This document shows positions 34,752 to 44,846 of a DNA stretch of 64,000 nt, piece after piece; position 1 is the first letter of the stretch, and the number at the start of each line of letters is the position of its first letter. The translations under genes were made by a program, and so were the position numbers. The DNA is from Paludicola sp. MB14-C6. GTDB lineage: Bacteria > Bacillota > Clostridia > Oscillospirales > Ruminococcaceae. The notes below the pieces were generated by a model that was not told the origin of the DNA, did no database searches, and saw only the letters and a program-made list of their open reading frames with translations. Location: assembly GCF_030908625.1 (NCBI RefSeq), contig NZ_CP133133.1:1302001-1366000 (forward strand), given 5' to 3'.

Positions 34752-37700
34752 ATGAGCAGGGTAGTATTTAAGCAATGGATTTATAAACCGAATAAAAAAG
34801 GAACACCTAAGGCAATATCACGAATGTTAGAATACATTGCTACTCGCCCTGGTGTTGAATTAGGAAACTTAAATTTAAATCAAGAACTCAAAAGTATAGA
34901 TAGCGATACACAATTTGAAAAGGAATTATATGTTCAATACATTGCAACCCGCCCTGGCGTTGCGACGGATGAACAACCTCATGGTTTGTTTGGCCGATTA
35001 TCAAATATGGACGAGATGGACGATATTGAAGATTTAGAATCAATAAGAGGTTATGTTGAAGATCTCGCACATTCTAAAAAGACTATCTATAATGCAATTA
35101 TTTCTCTTGAAGAAAAAGATGCAATCAATAAAGAGATAACAACTAGAGATGCATGGGCAAATTTAATAAATAAAAACATCAATGATATAGCAAGAGAAAT
35201 GGGTATCACTCCACGCACTCTAGAGTGGTGTGGAGCTGTTCATATGGAAAAAGGTCATCCGCACGTACACCTAATGTACTGGGATACATCACAAACAATT
35301 GGTATTAACTATATTGATCCTGAAAAATCTAATACAATTCGGAAGAAGCTAATCGATGATCTATTTCATGATGAAATAGTTTCATTACGAAAAGATAAAG
35401 ACTTATTAGTAAAGCAACTAATGGAACAAATAACCGACAGCAATACTAGTTCTCTTTCTTCTGTAGTAAAAGCCATTAAGGAAAATCCTAAAGATGATTT
35501 ATATGCATTATCCCAAACTTTTTCAGATATTAACTACAAAATATTAAATCGTCGTACTACCAATGAAAATGCTCCATATCTGTTCAGTCAACTCATGAAT
35601 CTGAATGAACAAATAAACAAGGAGTATGAAAATGGTGCTTTTAAGTATCAATACTTACCTCAATCAGTAAAAGATACACTAGATAAAATCAGCTTATCAA
35701 TTATAAAAAGTGACTCAGATATTGTAAAAACATACGAAAGCTTTTTAAATGTTTCAGCTGAACAAGCTAATATGCATGGTGGTAAAAAGAATGTAAATTA
35801 CTATGTTGATAAGCAAAAAAGAAAGTTAAATCAAGATGTTGGTAATAAAATTCTAAAAGCACTAAAAGAGATTCGTGATTTACATCCATCATTGCAACAT
35901 GAACAAAAGGACATTACTTTTTTTGACATTCAAGATGAGAAAAGTTTGATGAACGAAACTCCTTTGGAAACCAACATTGATCAAGAAGGCACCATTTATT
36001 ACACTGGACAAATAGAAAAGCAAGAAATTGAATCAGTAAATGAAAACCCAACAGAGAAAAGCAATAGTAATCATGAACCATATGAGAAACCAAGCAGTAA
36101 GAAAAAGAAACTGGAATCTGCTGATAAGAAGTATTACGTTAATTGGAACAAAGATTTTAAGAAAGCAAAAAGTTTATTGCATGATGATCCCCCAAACTTT
36201 GATGATTCTTTGATGATCTTAAAACGTGAAGCTGAAAAAGGTAATGCTATTGCAATGTTTGATATAGCACGTTTTTATGTAGATGGATTGGGTGTTGATA
36301 TTAACAACGAGGAAGCTTTTAATTGGTATGAAAAGTCACTCATTGCATTTGGCAAGATTGAAGAGAATACACCATCACCTTATGTAGAATACAAAATGGG
36401 AAAAATGTATTTATCAGCTTTAGGAACTACACAAGATTTAGAAAAAGCTAGTTTATTGTTAAGTCAATCAGCAAATAGTGGTTATAAGTATGCACAATAT
36501 ACTTTGGGTGGTATGTATTACCGAGGTCAAGGTGTAGAACAATCCTATGAAAAGGCGTTTGAGTTATATTCGAAATCACACGAACAAAGTTTTCCTTATG
36601 CTTCTTTTGAATTAGGTAAAATGTATCGTGATGGTGTAGGAGTTGAAATAAACCCGATTAAGGCTAATGAATGTTTTGCAGTTGCTTTTGAAGGCTTTTG
36701 TAAATTAGAAGATGAGAGCCATGATGATATGTTACAGTATCGTATCGGGAAAATGTTACTAGAAGGAATGGGGGTAGATGAAGACCGTCCCAGAGCTATT
36801 ACTTATTTTGAGAAGTCAGCACAGCTTAATAATACGTTTGCACAATATCAATTAGCTAAACTTATTTTGTCCGATGAAACATCCTCTCTAGAAAAAAAGG
36901 AAGAAGCAATTCAATGGTTATCTCTTTCAGCTGATGGTGATAATCAGTTTGCTCAATATGCATTAGGTAAAATCTATATTAAAGGTAATGATGCAGAGCA
37001 AAACATTGAAAAAGGTATTTCTCTACTCACTCGATCTGCAGAACAAGACAACCAGTATGCACAATATACTTTAGGTAAGCTTTACATCGATGGCGCTGAT
37101 GTAGAGCAGAATGTTGATAAAGGCATTGGTTTACTTTCTCAATCTGTAGAGCAAAGTAACCAGTATGCTCAGTATACTTTAGGTAAGCTCTACATTGAAG
37201 GAATTGTTGTTGAACAAGATTTGCAAAAAGGTATTAACCTATTTATTCAATCTGCAGAGCAAGGCAACCAATTTGCTCAGTATGCTTTAGGTAAGCTTTA
37301 CATTGAAGGAGCTGATGTTGAACAAGACATTAAAAAAGGTGTGGATTTGCTCAATCAATCTGCAAAGCAAGGCAACCAGTTTGCTCAGTATGCTTTAGGT
37401 AAGCTTTACATTGAAGGAGCTGATGTTAAACAAGACATTAAAAAAGGTGTGGATTTGCTCAATCAATCTGCGGAGCAAGGCAACCAGTTTGCACAGCATA
37501 TGCTAGGTAAGCTTTACATCGAAGGTACTACTACCGTGGAACAAAACATAAAGAAAGGTATCGGCTTGCTTTCTTTATCAGTAGAACAAGGCAATCAATT
37601 TGCCCAATACACGTTGGGTAAGCTTTATATCAATGGAACCGATGTAGAGCAGAATGTTAATAAAGGTATTGATTTACTTTCCCAATCTGCAGAGCAAGAT

Positions 37701-38450
37701 AACCAATTTGCACAATATTCTTTGGGTAAATTCTATATTGAAGGAATTACTGTTCCACAGAACATTAAAAAAGGTATGGATTTTCTATTCCAATCTGCAG
37801 AGCAAGAAAATCAATTTGCTCAATATACTTTAGGTAAATTATATATTGAGGGCACTACTATTCCTCAGAACATAAAAAAGGGTATGAATTTTCTATTCCA
37901 ATCTGCAGCACAAGAAAATGAATTTGCACAATACACTTTAGGTAAGCTTTACATTGATGGCACTACTGTTCCACAGAACATTAAGAAAGGTATGGATTTT
38001 CTATTCCAATCTGCAGCACAGGAAAATCAATTTGCTCAATACACTTTAGGTAAGCTTTACATCGAGGGTTCTATTGTTCCGCAAGATGTGAATAAAGGCT
38101 TATATCTACTTATTCAATCAGCAAACCAAGGAAATCAATTTGCTCAATACACACTAGGAAAACTTTATTTAGAGGGTAAGGTTGTACCATACAGCAAATT
38201 AGAAGCATTTAAATGGTTAGGAATGGCTGCACAGCAAGATAATCAATATGCATTACTTATTATGAATAGTCGTCAAGAAGAACGCATAGTACTCATTAGT
38301 TTGATGCAAGGTATACTTGACACTGTAGCTGAAAATAGCAATCGAGCCGTAACTAATAAAAATAAAAAAATAAATCGTGACATGTCAAAGGCACTTAAAG
38401 CCGAAATTATGAAAAACTTACAAGACAATTCTATTGAATGGGGTGATTAA
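34752..38450 (+). CDS. MobL/MobP-type relaxase fused to about 18 Sel1-like repeats
   Basis: 1232 residues. The N-terminal about 230 residues hold the relaxase: MLEYIATRPGVE, a second YIATRPGVA, and the metal-binding HMEKGHPHVHLMYW. This nicks and pilots DNA in conjugation. A helical linker follows. From about residue 490 to 1170 come about 18 Sel1-like repeats of 36 residues with consensus QFAQYTLGKLYIEG, then NIKKGxxLLxQSAEQGN. Sel1/TPR arrays are protein-docking scaffolds; here they may contact the coupling protein or channel (inference). I start at ATG 34752, seven bases after AAAGGAG. The stop is two bases before the coupling-protein gene. Confidence 0.88.
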   Translation: MSRVVFKQWIYKPNKKGTPKAISRMLEYIATRPGVELGNLNLNQELKSIDSDTQFEKELYVQYIATRPGVATDEQPHGLFGRLSNMDEMDDIEDLESIRGYVEDLAHSKKTIYNAIISLEEKDAINKEITTRDAWANLINKNINDIAREMGITPRTLEWCGAVHMEKGHPHVHLMYWDTSQTIGINYIDPEKSNTIRKKLIDDLFHDEIVSLRKDKDLLVKQLMEQITDSNTSSLSSVVKAIKENPKDDLYALSQTFSDINYKILNRRTTNENAPYLFSQLMNLNEQINKEYENGAFKYQYLPQSVKDTLDKISLSIIKSDSDIVKTYESFLNVSAEQANMHGGKKNVNYYVDKQKRKLNQDVGNKILKALKEIRDLHPSLQHEQKDITFFDIQDEKSLMNETPLETNIDQEGTIYYTGQIEKQEIESVNENPTEKSNSNHEPYEKPSSKKKKLESADKKYYVNWNKDFKKAKSLLHDDPPNFDDSLMILKREAEKGNAIAMFDIARFYVDGLGVDINNEEAFNWYEKSLIAFGKIEENTPSPYVEYKMGKMYLSALGTTQDLEKASLLLSQSANSGYKYAQYTLGGMYYRGQGVEQSYEKAFELYSKSHEQSFPYASFELGKMYRDGVGVEINPIKANECFAVAFEGFCKLEDESHDDMLQYRIGKMLLEGMGVDEDRPRAITYFEKSAQLNNTFAQYQLAKLILSDETSSLEKKEEAIQWLSLSADGDNQFAQYALGKIYIKGNDAEQNIEKGISLLTRSAEQDNQYAQYTLGKLYIDGADVEQNVDKGIGLLSQSVEQSNQYAQYTLGKLYIEGIVVEQDLQKGINLFIQSAEQGNQFAQYALGKLYIEGADVEQDIKKGVDLLNQSAKQGNQFAQYALGKLYIEGADVKQDIKKGVDLLNQSAEQGNQFAQHMLGKLYIEGTTTVEQNIKKGIGLLSLSVEQGNQFAQYTLGKLYINGTDVEQNVNKGIDLLSQSAEQDNQFAQYSLGKFYIEGITVPQNIKKGMDFLFQSAEQENQFAQYTLGKLYIEGTTIPQNIKKGMNFLFQSAAQENEFAQYTLGKLYIDGTTVPQNIKKGMDFLFQSAAQENQFAQYTLGKLYIEGSIVPQDVNKGLYLLIQSANQGNQFAQYTLGKLYLEGKVVPYSKLEAFKWLGMAAQQDNQYALLIMNSRQEERIVLISLMQGILDTVAENSNRAVTNKNKKINRDMSKALKAEIMKNLQDNSIEWGD
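36880..38250 (+). repeat. About 108-bp coding repeats (Sel1-like array)
   Basis: A 36-codon unit recurs with high DNA similarity, e.g. GCTCAGTATGCTTTAGGTAA and variants about every 108 bases. Units near 37260-37480 are almost identical, pointing to recent duplication or gene conversion inside the relaxase gene. Confidence 0.85.
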
Positions 38451-38452
38451 AA

Positions 38453-40588
38453 ATGAAAAAGCAAACGGTAGCAAAAGTTACTATGATATTTCTATTATGT
38501 ATTATTTCAATGCTTTGTTCTTCGGTCCTTTCAAATTTTTTAATAATGACAATAAAGCAACGACCACAAGACGCATTTAAAATAAGTTGCTTTATGCAAA
38601 GTATATCATCAGACCAAAAACATCTGATGTTATTTTTTATTTTATCAGTAATGATAATGATTTTTCTTTGTTACATAATTTTTTGGAAACGCAGTAATGC
38701 TCATTCCAAAAGTGAAATGGTGCAAATAACACCACAAATTGAAATACCAAAACCTGCAGGTCAAAAACAATATGGCGGCGCTTGGTTTACAGATAAAGAA
38801 GAACAATATAAACTATTCTATTCAGTCAATTTATCAACAGACAACGATCTCATAGCTCAACTTATAGAAGAAGGTAAGCAAGACATAAAAGCCATTAAAA
38901 ATGGTGAATACCGAGAAATACAGCCCCTGCAAATTGAAAATGAATTTGATATAGACAACGCTAGCATTCCAATATCATATGAAAAAACATCAAAAACGCA
39001 AGAACATATTCATTTAATAAAGGGTGATATTCATACAATCACATTTGGTTCAACTCGTTCTGGTAAAACAAGAACAGAAGTTATTCAGAGTATTTGCTTG
39101 CAAGGTTTAGCGGGAGTCGATATGTTTAACTCTGATCCAAAAGGTGAATTATTTGTTTATACGTTTCCTACTCTAAAAAGACTAGGATACAGTGTTTGTC
39201 CTATTGATTTTAAAAATCCTAAAAGAAGTATTCATTTTAATTTTCTTCAGTTTATCATAGATGCTGTTGATAACGCAAAGGATAAAGATGATCTATCACT
39301 AGCAACATCATATTGTTGGGATTTTGTTGACTGTTTAGTTAAAGAAACAAAATCAGATCCATTATGGTCAAATGGTGAAAAAGGATTGTTGGCGGCAGCT
39401 ATCATGCAAGTAGTCTTTGATAATTCAATTAAAGGACTTCACTTACAGTATCCCGAAGCTTCTCAAGAAGAAATTAAGATATATTATGAGAACAAACATA
39501 AGCATTATCAAAATTGTACTAACTTATTTCACTATATATCAAAGATGACTACACCAAATAAAATTACAGGTAATCTTTTATTGGAAGATATCATTTCAGT
39601 TCTTCCAGATAAACACCCTTCTAAATTAATAATGGCGATACCGGGAAGTGCGCCGCCCAAAACAAGAGGTAGCTTTATTACATCAGCTCTTGCAACATTG
39701 AGATTGTTTACTGATCCTAATATTGCTGATATGACAAGTTATACCGATGATGGATTGCTCGATCCATCACAGAAAAAAGCTATTTTTATAATCTTACCCG
39801 ATACGAAGCAAACATATTATCCACTGGCTAGTTTATTCACAAGTCAATATTATCAATATATTTCTTTCTATGCAGATAGAGAAGGTGGACGATTACCACG
39901 TAACTTTGAATTTAACCTCGATGAATTTGGAAACTACTCTGCTATTCCTTTCTTTGAAGGAAATTTAACTGTTGCCGGAGGTAGAGGTATTCATTTTCAT
40001 TTGTATATTCAATCAAAAGAGCAATTAGTTTTAAAATATGGCAAAGAGCTAGCAGGAATTATATTAGATAGCTGTACTACCTGGATATATTTAAAATCGA
40101 CAAATCCAGAAACGCTACAGCTAATTGAACAAAAACTTGGTAAGTATACTGTAATATCAACATCAGCATCAGCTTCTATGAATGATAGCGGATTCCTTTC
40201 TACAAACAATACTGGTTCTACTTCCTCATCAACACAGTTAATTGGACGTTCTTTATTAACAACCAACGAAATTGAGCGAATTAAAAGGCCTTATGTGTTG
40301 GTAATGGCAGATGGGTTACCGTCTTTAATGAAAGTACCCGACTTACATAAATGGTTTTTCAATGAAATGCTAGGACTAGGTAACGAAAAACACAATACGC
40401 TTGTTCGTAAGTTTAGAGAGAACACTCGACCTGAGCATATTATTAAACCTCTACAACTTTGGGACTTTAAAACATACATTAACAGACTTGTAGAAGTGCA
40501 ACGTGAACAGGAATTAGAAGAAGCAGAGCGAGCACAACATATGAATGAAGAAATGCAAAACAATTTCAATTTTGAAGATAGTTTTTAA
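38453..40588 (+). CDS. VirD4/TraG/TcpA-type coupling protein ATPase
   Basis: 711 residues. Two N-terminal membrane segments (about 10-30 and 60-82) anchor a cytoplasmic ATPase. Walker A GSTRSGKT is at residues 199-206, Walker B is near FNLDEFGNYSAIP, and a sensor-type motif near VAGGRGIHFHLYIQSKEQL. It links the relaxase-DNA complex to the mating channel and hydrolyses ATP for DNA transfer. It starts two bases after the relaxase stop. A serine-rich stretch (SASASMNDSGFLSTNN) is inserted before the C-terminal region. A terminator-like hairpin starts at the stop codon. Confidence 0.92.
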   Translation: MKKQTVAKVTMIFLLCIISMLCSSVLSNFLIMTIKQRPQDAFKISCFMQSISSDQKHLMLFFILSVMIMIFLCYIIFWKRSNAHSKSEMVQITPQIEIPKPAGQKQYGGAWFTDKEEQYKLFYSVNLSTDNDLIAQLIEEGKQDIKAIKNGEYREIQPLQIENEFDIDNASIPISYEKTSKTQEHIHLIKGDIHTITFGSTRSGKTRTEVIQSICLQGLAGVDMFNSDPKGELFVYTFPTLKRLGYSVCPIDFKNPKRSIHFNFLQFIIDAVDNAKDKDDLSLATSYCWDFVDCLVKETKSDPLWSNGEKGLLAAAIMQVVFDNSIKGLHLQYPEASQEEIKIYYENKHKHYQNCTNLFHYISKMTTPNKITGNLLLEDIISVLPDKHPSKLIMAIPGSAPPKTRGSFITSALATLRLFTDPNIADMTSYTDDGLLDPSQKKAIFIILPDTKQTYYPLASLFTSQYYQYISFYADREGGRLPRNFEFNLDEFGNYSAIPFFEGNLTVAGGRGIHFHLYIQSKEQLVLKYGKELAGIILDSCTTWIYLKSTNPETLQLIEQKLGKYTVISTSASASMNDSGFLSTNNTGSTSSSTQLIGRSLLTTNEIERIKRPYVLVMADGLPSLMKVPDLHKWFFNEMLGLGNEKHNTLVRKFRENTRPEHIIKPLQLWDFKTYINRLVEVQREQELEEAERAQHMNEEMQNNFNFEDSF

Positions 40589-40617
40589 AGCAGTGTCAAC
40601 TTGATACTGCTTTTTAT
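40588..40617 (+). terminator. Terminator-like hairpin after the coupling-protein gene
   Basis: AAGCAGTGTCAA (40588-40599) pairs with TTGATACTGCTT (40601-40612), one G-U pair, then TTTTTATATT. It lies inside the transfer operon, 29 bases before the next gene. Confidence 0.8.
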
Positions 40618-40645
40618 ATTTACATTTAAGAAAGAAGGACATGAA

Positions 40646-41017
40646 ATGAAAAAATTTACTTGGCAGAAAAAACTATACAATCGAAAAAACAAATTAAAGA
40701 AGGCTGTTACTTCTTTATCAGTAGTAACCTTAATTGCTTTCACATTTGCACCATCTGTATTTGCAAATGCAGTTACAGAATCGAAAATTTTTAAAGGCTT
40801 TATGGATATGACGAGCGATATCATGGTTGCATTACTTATTATTGCACCTATTGTATGTGGATTGCTGTGGGCAATATTTGCACTTATTAAGAGTTGGCAA
40901 ACTGAACCACACGATAAGGAAAAATGGAGTAAAGCTCAAAAGATAACAATAGTTACCCTCATTAGTGTCTTTGGAGCAAGCTCCATTATTGCCATTGTAA
41001 CCTCCTACTTTAAATAA
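40646..41017 (+). CDS. VirB2-like pilin/small membrane protein of the conjugation channel
   Basis: 123 residues. A basic N-terminus is followed by a signal-type helix ending in VFANA (about residues 22-42), then two further membrane helices (about 57-77 and 95-117). This is the typical layout of TrbC/VirB2-like proteins in Gram-positive T4SS operons, where it sits between coupling protein and VirB6-like gene. I start at ATG 40646 with AAGAAGGAC upstream. Family call rests on topology and position. Confidence 0.7.
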   Translation: MKKFTWQKKLYNRKNKLKKAVTSLSVVTLIAFTFAPSVFANAVTESKIFKGFMDMTSDIMVALLIIAPIVCGLLWAIFALIKSWQTEPHDKEKWSKAQKITIVTLISVFGASSIIAIVTSYFK

Positions 41018-41032
41018 GGATGTGTTTATTAA

Positions 41033-41866
41033 GTGCTAGATATAATTTTAAAGTGGATATTGCAACCACTCATGAAACCTATAATCGAGTTTATTAACAC
41101 AGGACTATTTACATCCGCATTTCAAAACATCTTTTTTATTGAAAGACAAATAGGTTTACCTACTGCAACTATAGATATGATGAATAACTATATCGCATAC
41201 ATTGCTGGACTGTTATTGACATTGAAGTTGCTCCATAAGCTATTCATTGTTTATGTAATCAAAACAGATGGCGATGCTACCGTAAAACCGATTGATTATT
41301 TGAAAAGCTATGTAAAAGGGTTAATAGTAATCTTAACATTTACAGTTGCATATGGATGGATTCACAGCATTGTATCTGATATTGCAAATACTTTATCTAA
41401 ATTTGTTGGTAACAACGATTTTCCCGTGGATGCAACTGGAACAACTACATTTATTTTTTTAATAATCTATCTTATCTTAATTGTTGTAATCTACATACAT
41501 TTTCTAATGAATGGTGTAAGACTTTTTATTTTACGCATGAGTATGCCATTTGCTTGTGTTGGGTTAATAGATAATGATAATGGACTATATGCAGTTTTTA
41601 TGAAAAAGATATTTCAAACGTGTGCTACAATAATCGTACAAATGATATTAGTTCAAATATCCATTTTTCCTATACTTAAAATAGACAGTTCAAGTATTTA
41701 TCCTATTTTAAATTATATGGTTTCAATTGCAATTGTCGCATACTGTTTAAAAGTTACACAAGATCTAAGTGAAATCTTCTTAACATCCGGTGCATCCGGT
41801 ATGGGAAATAAAGCTTCTGCCCTTGGCCGAGGAGCAATGAATGCAATAAAATTTATTAAGAAATAG
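41033..41866 (+). CDS. VirB6/TrbL-like polytopic membrane protein
   Basis: 277 residues with about six membrane segments. It lies between the pilin-like and PrgI-like genes, the usual place of the VirB6/TrbL channel component in Firmicutes ICEs. The start is GTG at 41033; AAGGATGTG lies upstream. The C-terminal tail is Gly/Ala-rich (TSGASGMGNKASALGRG), often seen in this family. No enzymatic motif. Confidence 0.72.
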   Translation: MLDIILKWILQPLMKPIIEFINTGLFTSAFQNIFFIERQIGLPTATIDMMNNYIAYIAGLLLTLKLLHKLFIVYVIKTDGDATVKPIDYLKSYVKGLIVILTFTVAYGWIHSIVSDIANTLSKFVGNNDFPVDATGTTTFIFLIIYLILIVVIYIHFLMNGVRLFILRMSMPFACVGLIDNDNGLYAVFMKKIFQTCATIIVQMILVQISIFPILKIDSSSIYPILNYMVSIAIVAYCLKVTQDLSEIFLTSGASGMGNKASALGRGAMNAIKFIKK

Positions 41867-41876
41867 AGGCTTTAAA

Positions 41877-42092
41877 ATGACAACATTAGAATGGATTATT
41901 ACTGCTCTAGGCGGGGCAATCGCTGCTTTTTGTGGTGTGCGATGGGTGCTACTATCAATTGAACTATCAACAACAGAAGATAAAGCCAGTATAAAATTAC
42001 AAATGAAAAACATATTGATTGTTCTTGTCATTTCTTTAATTGTTGGATTTGGTGCACCAATTAACATGATAGTAAACTATTATTTTAAATAG
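41877..42092 (+). CDS. Small two-helix membrane protein of the transfer operon
   Basis: 71 residues: helices at about 5-25 and 47-67 separated by a charged loop (STTEDKASIKLQMKN). GAGGC lies before the ATG, ten bases after the previous stop. The layout resembles a minimal VirB2/VirB3-like subunit. Function unknown. Confidence 0.65.
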   Translation: MTTLEWIITALGGAIAAFCGVRWVLLSIELSTTEDKASIKLQMKNILIVLVISLIVGFGAPINMIVNYYFK

Positions 42093-42103
42093 GGGGAATT
42101 CTT

Positions 42104-42424
42104 TTGGATTTATTTATACCAACAAAAATAAACAAAGATGAGAAATTTGCAAAAGGATTTGGTAAGAAGGAATTTAAGAGATTGATAGTTACTATTGCTG
42201 TGACTTTAATTTCAAGCTTTACTATTTCTATATTGGCTACTCGTTCTTTACAATTAGCAGCTATAATAGCTGTGAGCATCTGTGTCTTTGTAGGCGGTAT
42301 TAGTTATTTCTTATTTGTACGAGTGGCAAACAACCTCTCAGTTTATAACTACATACAGTTAACGATAAAATTCATACGTGAGCAACAGTTTTATCGATAT
42401 AAAAAACTAAAGGAGTGGAAATAA
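42104..42424 (+). CDS. PrgI-family membrane protein
   Basis: 106 residues. A short basic N-terminus (FIPTKINKDEKFAKGFGKKEFKR) precedes two membrane helices and a basic tail. This matches the PrgI family, a T4SS component that always precedes VirB4 in Gram-positive operons, as here. Start TTG at 42104 with GGGGGAA upstream. The VirB4 N-terminal gene follows immediately. Confidence 0.8.
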   Translation: MDLFIPTKINKDEKFAKGFGKKEFKRLIVTIAVTLISSFTISILATRSLQLAAIIAVSICVFVGGISYFLFVRVANNLSVYNYIQLTIKFIREQQFYRYKKLKEWK

Positions 42425-42425
42425 A

Positions 42426-43022
42426 TTGCTAAAGAAAAAAGATAACGGTCCCGAAATATCAATAAATGAATATATCAATGTTGCTGATGTAAAAGGGAAT
42501 TTCTTATATACAAAAGACAACTACATATTTCAATATATACGTGTACAGCCACTATCAACAACTCTTATGACTAAAGAAGAAAAGAAAATGCTTACTTCAA
42601 AAATGACTGCTGAGCTATCTCCGTTAAACACACCATTTAAAATCATTCTCTTTTCCAGACCAACTGATATATCTCAAACAATTGATTATCTAGATGGAAT
42701 AAAAAGTGTTACTCAAAACCAAAGAAAAAAAGATAGCTTAGGCAAATCAATGCATTTCTTATCTGCCATGGCTACTTCAGGTGGCGTTATTGAGCGGCTA
42801 ACCTATATTGCTCTTTGGTTTAATCGTTCTGAACATTCAGAAGAAGAACTATCAATGAAAACTATTGAGTTTAAAAATGCATTAGTTAATTCATCTGTAA
42901 AATGCCACATTTGTGATGAGCGTGAAATCAATGATCTGCTAAGCTTGTTTTACAATCCAATTAACGCTCAAAGCATGAGAATTGATCCATCATACACTTT
43001 TACTCTTCTCAAGGAGGTGTAG
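42426..43022 (+). CDS. VirB4 N-terminal domain encoded as a separate protein
   Basis: 198 residues, without a Walker motif. The alternating strand pattern SINEYINVADVKGNFLYTKD and FQYIRVQPLS resembles the N-terminal half of VirB4/TraC-type proteins. It starts at TTG 42426 after AAAGGAGTGG and ends four bases before the ATPase gene. In most systems this region is fused to the ATPase; here the two are separate, presumably reassembling in the channel base (inference). Confidence 0.72.
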   Translation: MLKKKDNGPEISINEYINVADVKGNFLYTKDNYIFQYIRVQPLSTTLMTKEEKKMLTSKMTAELSPLNTPFKIILFSRPTDISQTIDYLDGIKSVTQNQRKKDSLGKSMHFLSAMATSGGVIERLTYIALWFNRSEHSEEELSMKTIEFKNALVNSSVKCHICDEREINDLLSLFYNPINAQSMRIDPSYTFTLLKEV

Positions 43023-43025
43023 GCA

Positions 43026-44846
43026 ATGAATAAAGCCGCTCAAACTGTAAAAATAAACGCTAAATTAGTTAATGGTATTGCACCCATTAACTTTAGATTT
43101 GGTAAAGACATAATTAACTATGGTGAAGCCGATTGCATAGGTGGTGTTGTAGTGAATTATCCATCGTCAGTCGAGTATGAATGGTTAACAGATGTATGTA
43201 ACTTAAAAAATACGATAACTACGCTTATGTATACTCCATCTGAAAGTGCTGAAGTAGTACTTAAGGAAGTTAGTGATATGGTTGCAGTACAACAACCAAT
43301 TGCCGAAGGTATAGTACACGCAAGTCCATTGGAACGTGTACGTGCAAGTCGACAAGCTGAAGATGGTATTAATGTTATGGATCAGATAGGTAATAAGAAT
43401 GAATCCGTTGGTGATTTAGCAATTGGTGTGTTAACCATAGGAATAGACGATGCAGATGTAAGAAAAAAATTCAAAGTTACGAAAAACAAATTTGCAGGTA
43501 AAACCTTTCGATTCTCTGTTGTTCCATTTATGCAAAAAGACATACTAGACCACGTTTCACCTTGTAATTTACCGAATGAATTGATACAAGGAGTAACCAA
43601 TCAACTGATGCCTATTCGCTCATTACTAGGAGGTTATCCGTTTGCCTTTGCCGGATATAATGATGGCGAAGGTATTTATGTTGGAAAAGATAGTGCCGGT
43701 AATCTAGTCATCATAGATTTCTGGCGTCGTGGTGGTGACCGTACGAATTCCAATTTAGTTCTAATGGGTGTTTCCGGAGTCGGAAAATCCACTGCTTTAA
43801 AACATCTGATACAAGGTGAATGGGAACAAGGAACAAAGTTCATCATCATTGATCCACATGGTGAATATAAGGACTTGTCTGAAAATCTAGATGGAGATTG
43901 GATTGATATTGTAAACGGCGTTGGCGGTAAGATAAACTTATTCCATATTTACAAAAAAACACAAGAAGATAACCAAGAAAAAAATACTTTAAGTGATTTA
44001 GCTAAACACATTAACAACTTAGAAGTCTTCTTCAAATTATACCTTGATTTGAATCCAATTCTAACCGCTATTTTAAAAGAATGTATTGAACTAACCTATC
44101 AATCAAAAAAAATTACATGGGAAACGGATGTTTCAAAATTAAGAGCAACAGACTATCCTATTATGGAAGACTTATATAATGTAGTTTTACATTGTGCTGA
44201 AGAAAACGAATCCACATTAAAGCGTTCTGAAACGAACTATTATAAGGAATTGGGACTACTCCTTAGAAATATTGCAAAAGGATCTGATAGCTTTATTTGG
44301 AATGGTTACTCAACAGTTAACCCTACAAAAGATATTGTTATCTTTGATACTTCTGCTGTTAATGGTACAGCATCCAACATAAAAGCTGCCTTATACCATA
44401 CAGTATTAAATTATTGCGAAGATTACTTGTATCGTGATCGTAATGAAAGAGTAATCTTAGTAGCTGATGAGGCGCATAATGTTATTGATAAAAGACTTCC
44501 CGAAACAATCACAAGACTTGCGAACATTGAAAAGTCATGCCGTAAATTTGAATCTGGTATTTGGATTTGTTCGCAACAGTTAATTGACTTTTTAGATGAA
44601 GCAATTAAGAAAGAGGGACAGACACTTTTAGATCAGCCGAACATTAAAATCCTAATGCCTGTAGGCAAAGGAAGAGATTTAAAAGAACTGCAAGAGCTCT
44701 ACAATTTAACCGATGCTGAAGTTGAGATTTTAATGCAACAAAAACGTGGTGTTGGTATTCTTTTTATTGGTTCAAGACATATCATAATTGAATTTGACAT
44801 ACCACAACATCATCTAGAAGCTATGGGTACTGGTGGTGGACGATAA
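43026..44846 (+). CDS. VirB4/TraC-family conjugation ATPase
   Basis: 606 residues. Walker A GVSGVGKS is at residues 248-255, Walker B is in RVILVADEAHNV, and a C-terminal arginine/sensor region includes IWICSQQLIDFLDE. VirB4 powers assembly of, and transport through, the conjugative channel at the inner membrane face. The ribosome site is AAGGAGG before the ATG. The stop overlaps the next ATG by one base (TAATG). Confidence 0.92.
   Translation: MNKAAQTVKINAKLVNGIAPINFRFGKDIINYGEADCIGGVVVNYPSSVEYEWLTDVCNLKNTITTLMYTPSESAEVVLKEVSDMVAVQQPIAEGIVHASPLERVRASRQAEDGINVMDQIGNKNESVGDLAIGVLTIGIDDADVRKKFKVTKNKFAGKTFRFSVVPFMQKDILDHVSPCNLPNELIQGVTNQLMPIRSLLGGYPFAFAGYNDGEGIYVGKDSAGNLVIIDFWRRGGDRTNSNLVLMGVSGVGKSTALKHLIQGEWEQGTKFIIIDPHGEYKDLSENLDGDWIDIVNGVGGKINLFHIYKKTQEDNQEKNTLSDLAKHINNLEVFFKLYLDLNPILTAILKECIELTYQSKKITWETDVSKLRATDYPIMEDLYNVVLHCAEENESTLKRSETNYYKELGLLLRNIAKGSDSFIWNGYSTVNPTKDIVIFDTSAVNGTASNIKAALYHTVLNYCEDYLYRDRNERVILVADEAHNVIDKRLPETITRLANIEKSCRKFESGIWICSQQLIDFLDEAIKKEGQTLLDQPNIKILMPVGKGRDLKELQELYNLTDAEVEILMQQKRGVGILFIGSRHIIIEFDIPQHHLEAMGTGGGR

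Noticed and set aside
36880..38250. DNA repeats of about 108 bp as a satellite or recombination site
   Set aside because: They are in frame with the relaxase gene and encode Sel1-like units.
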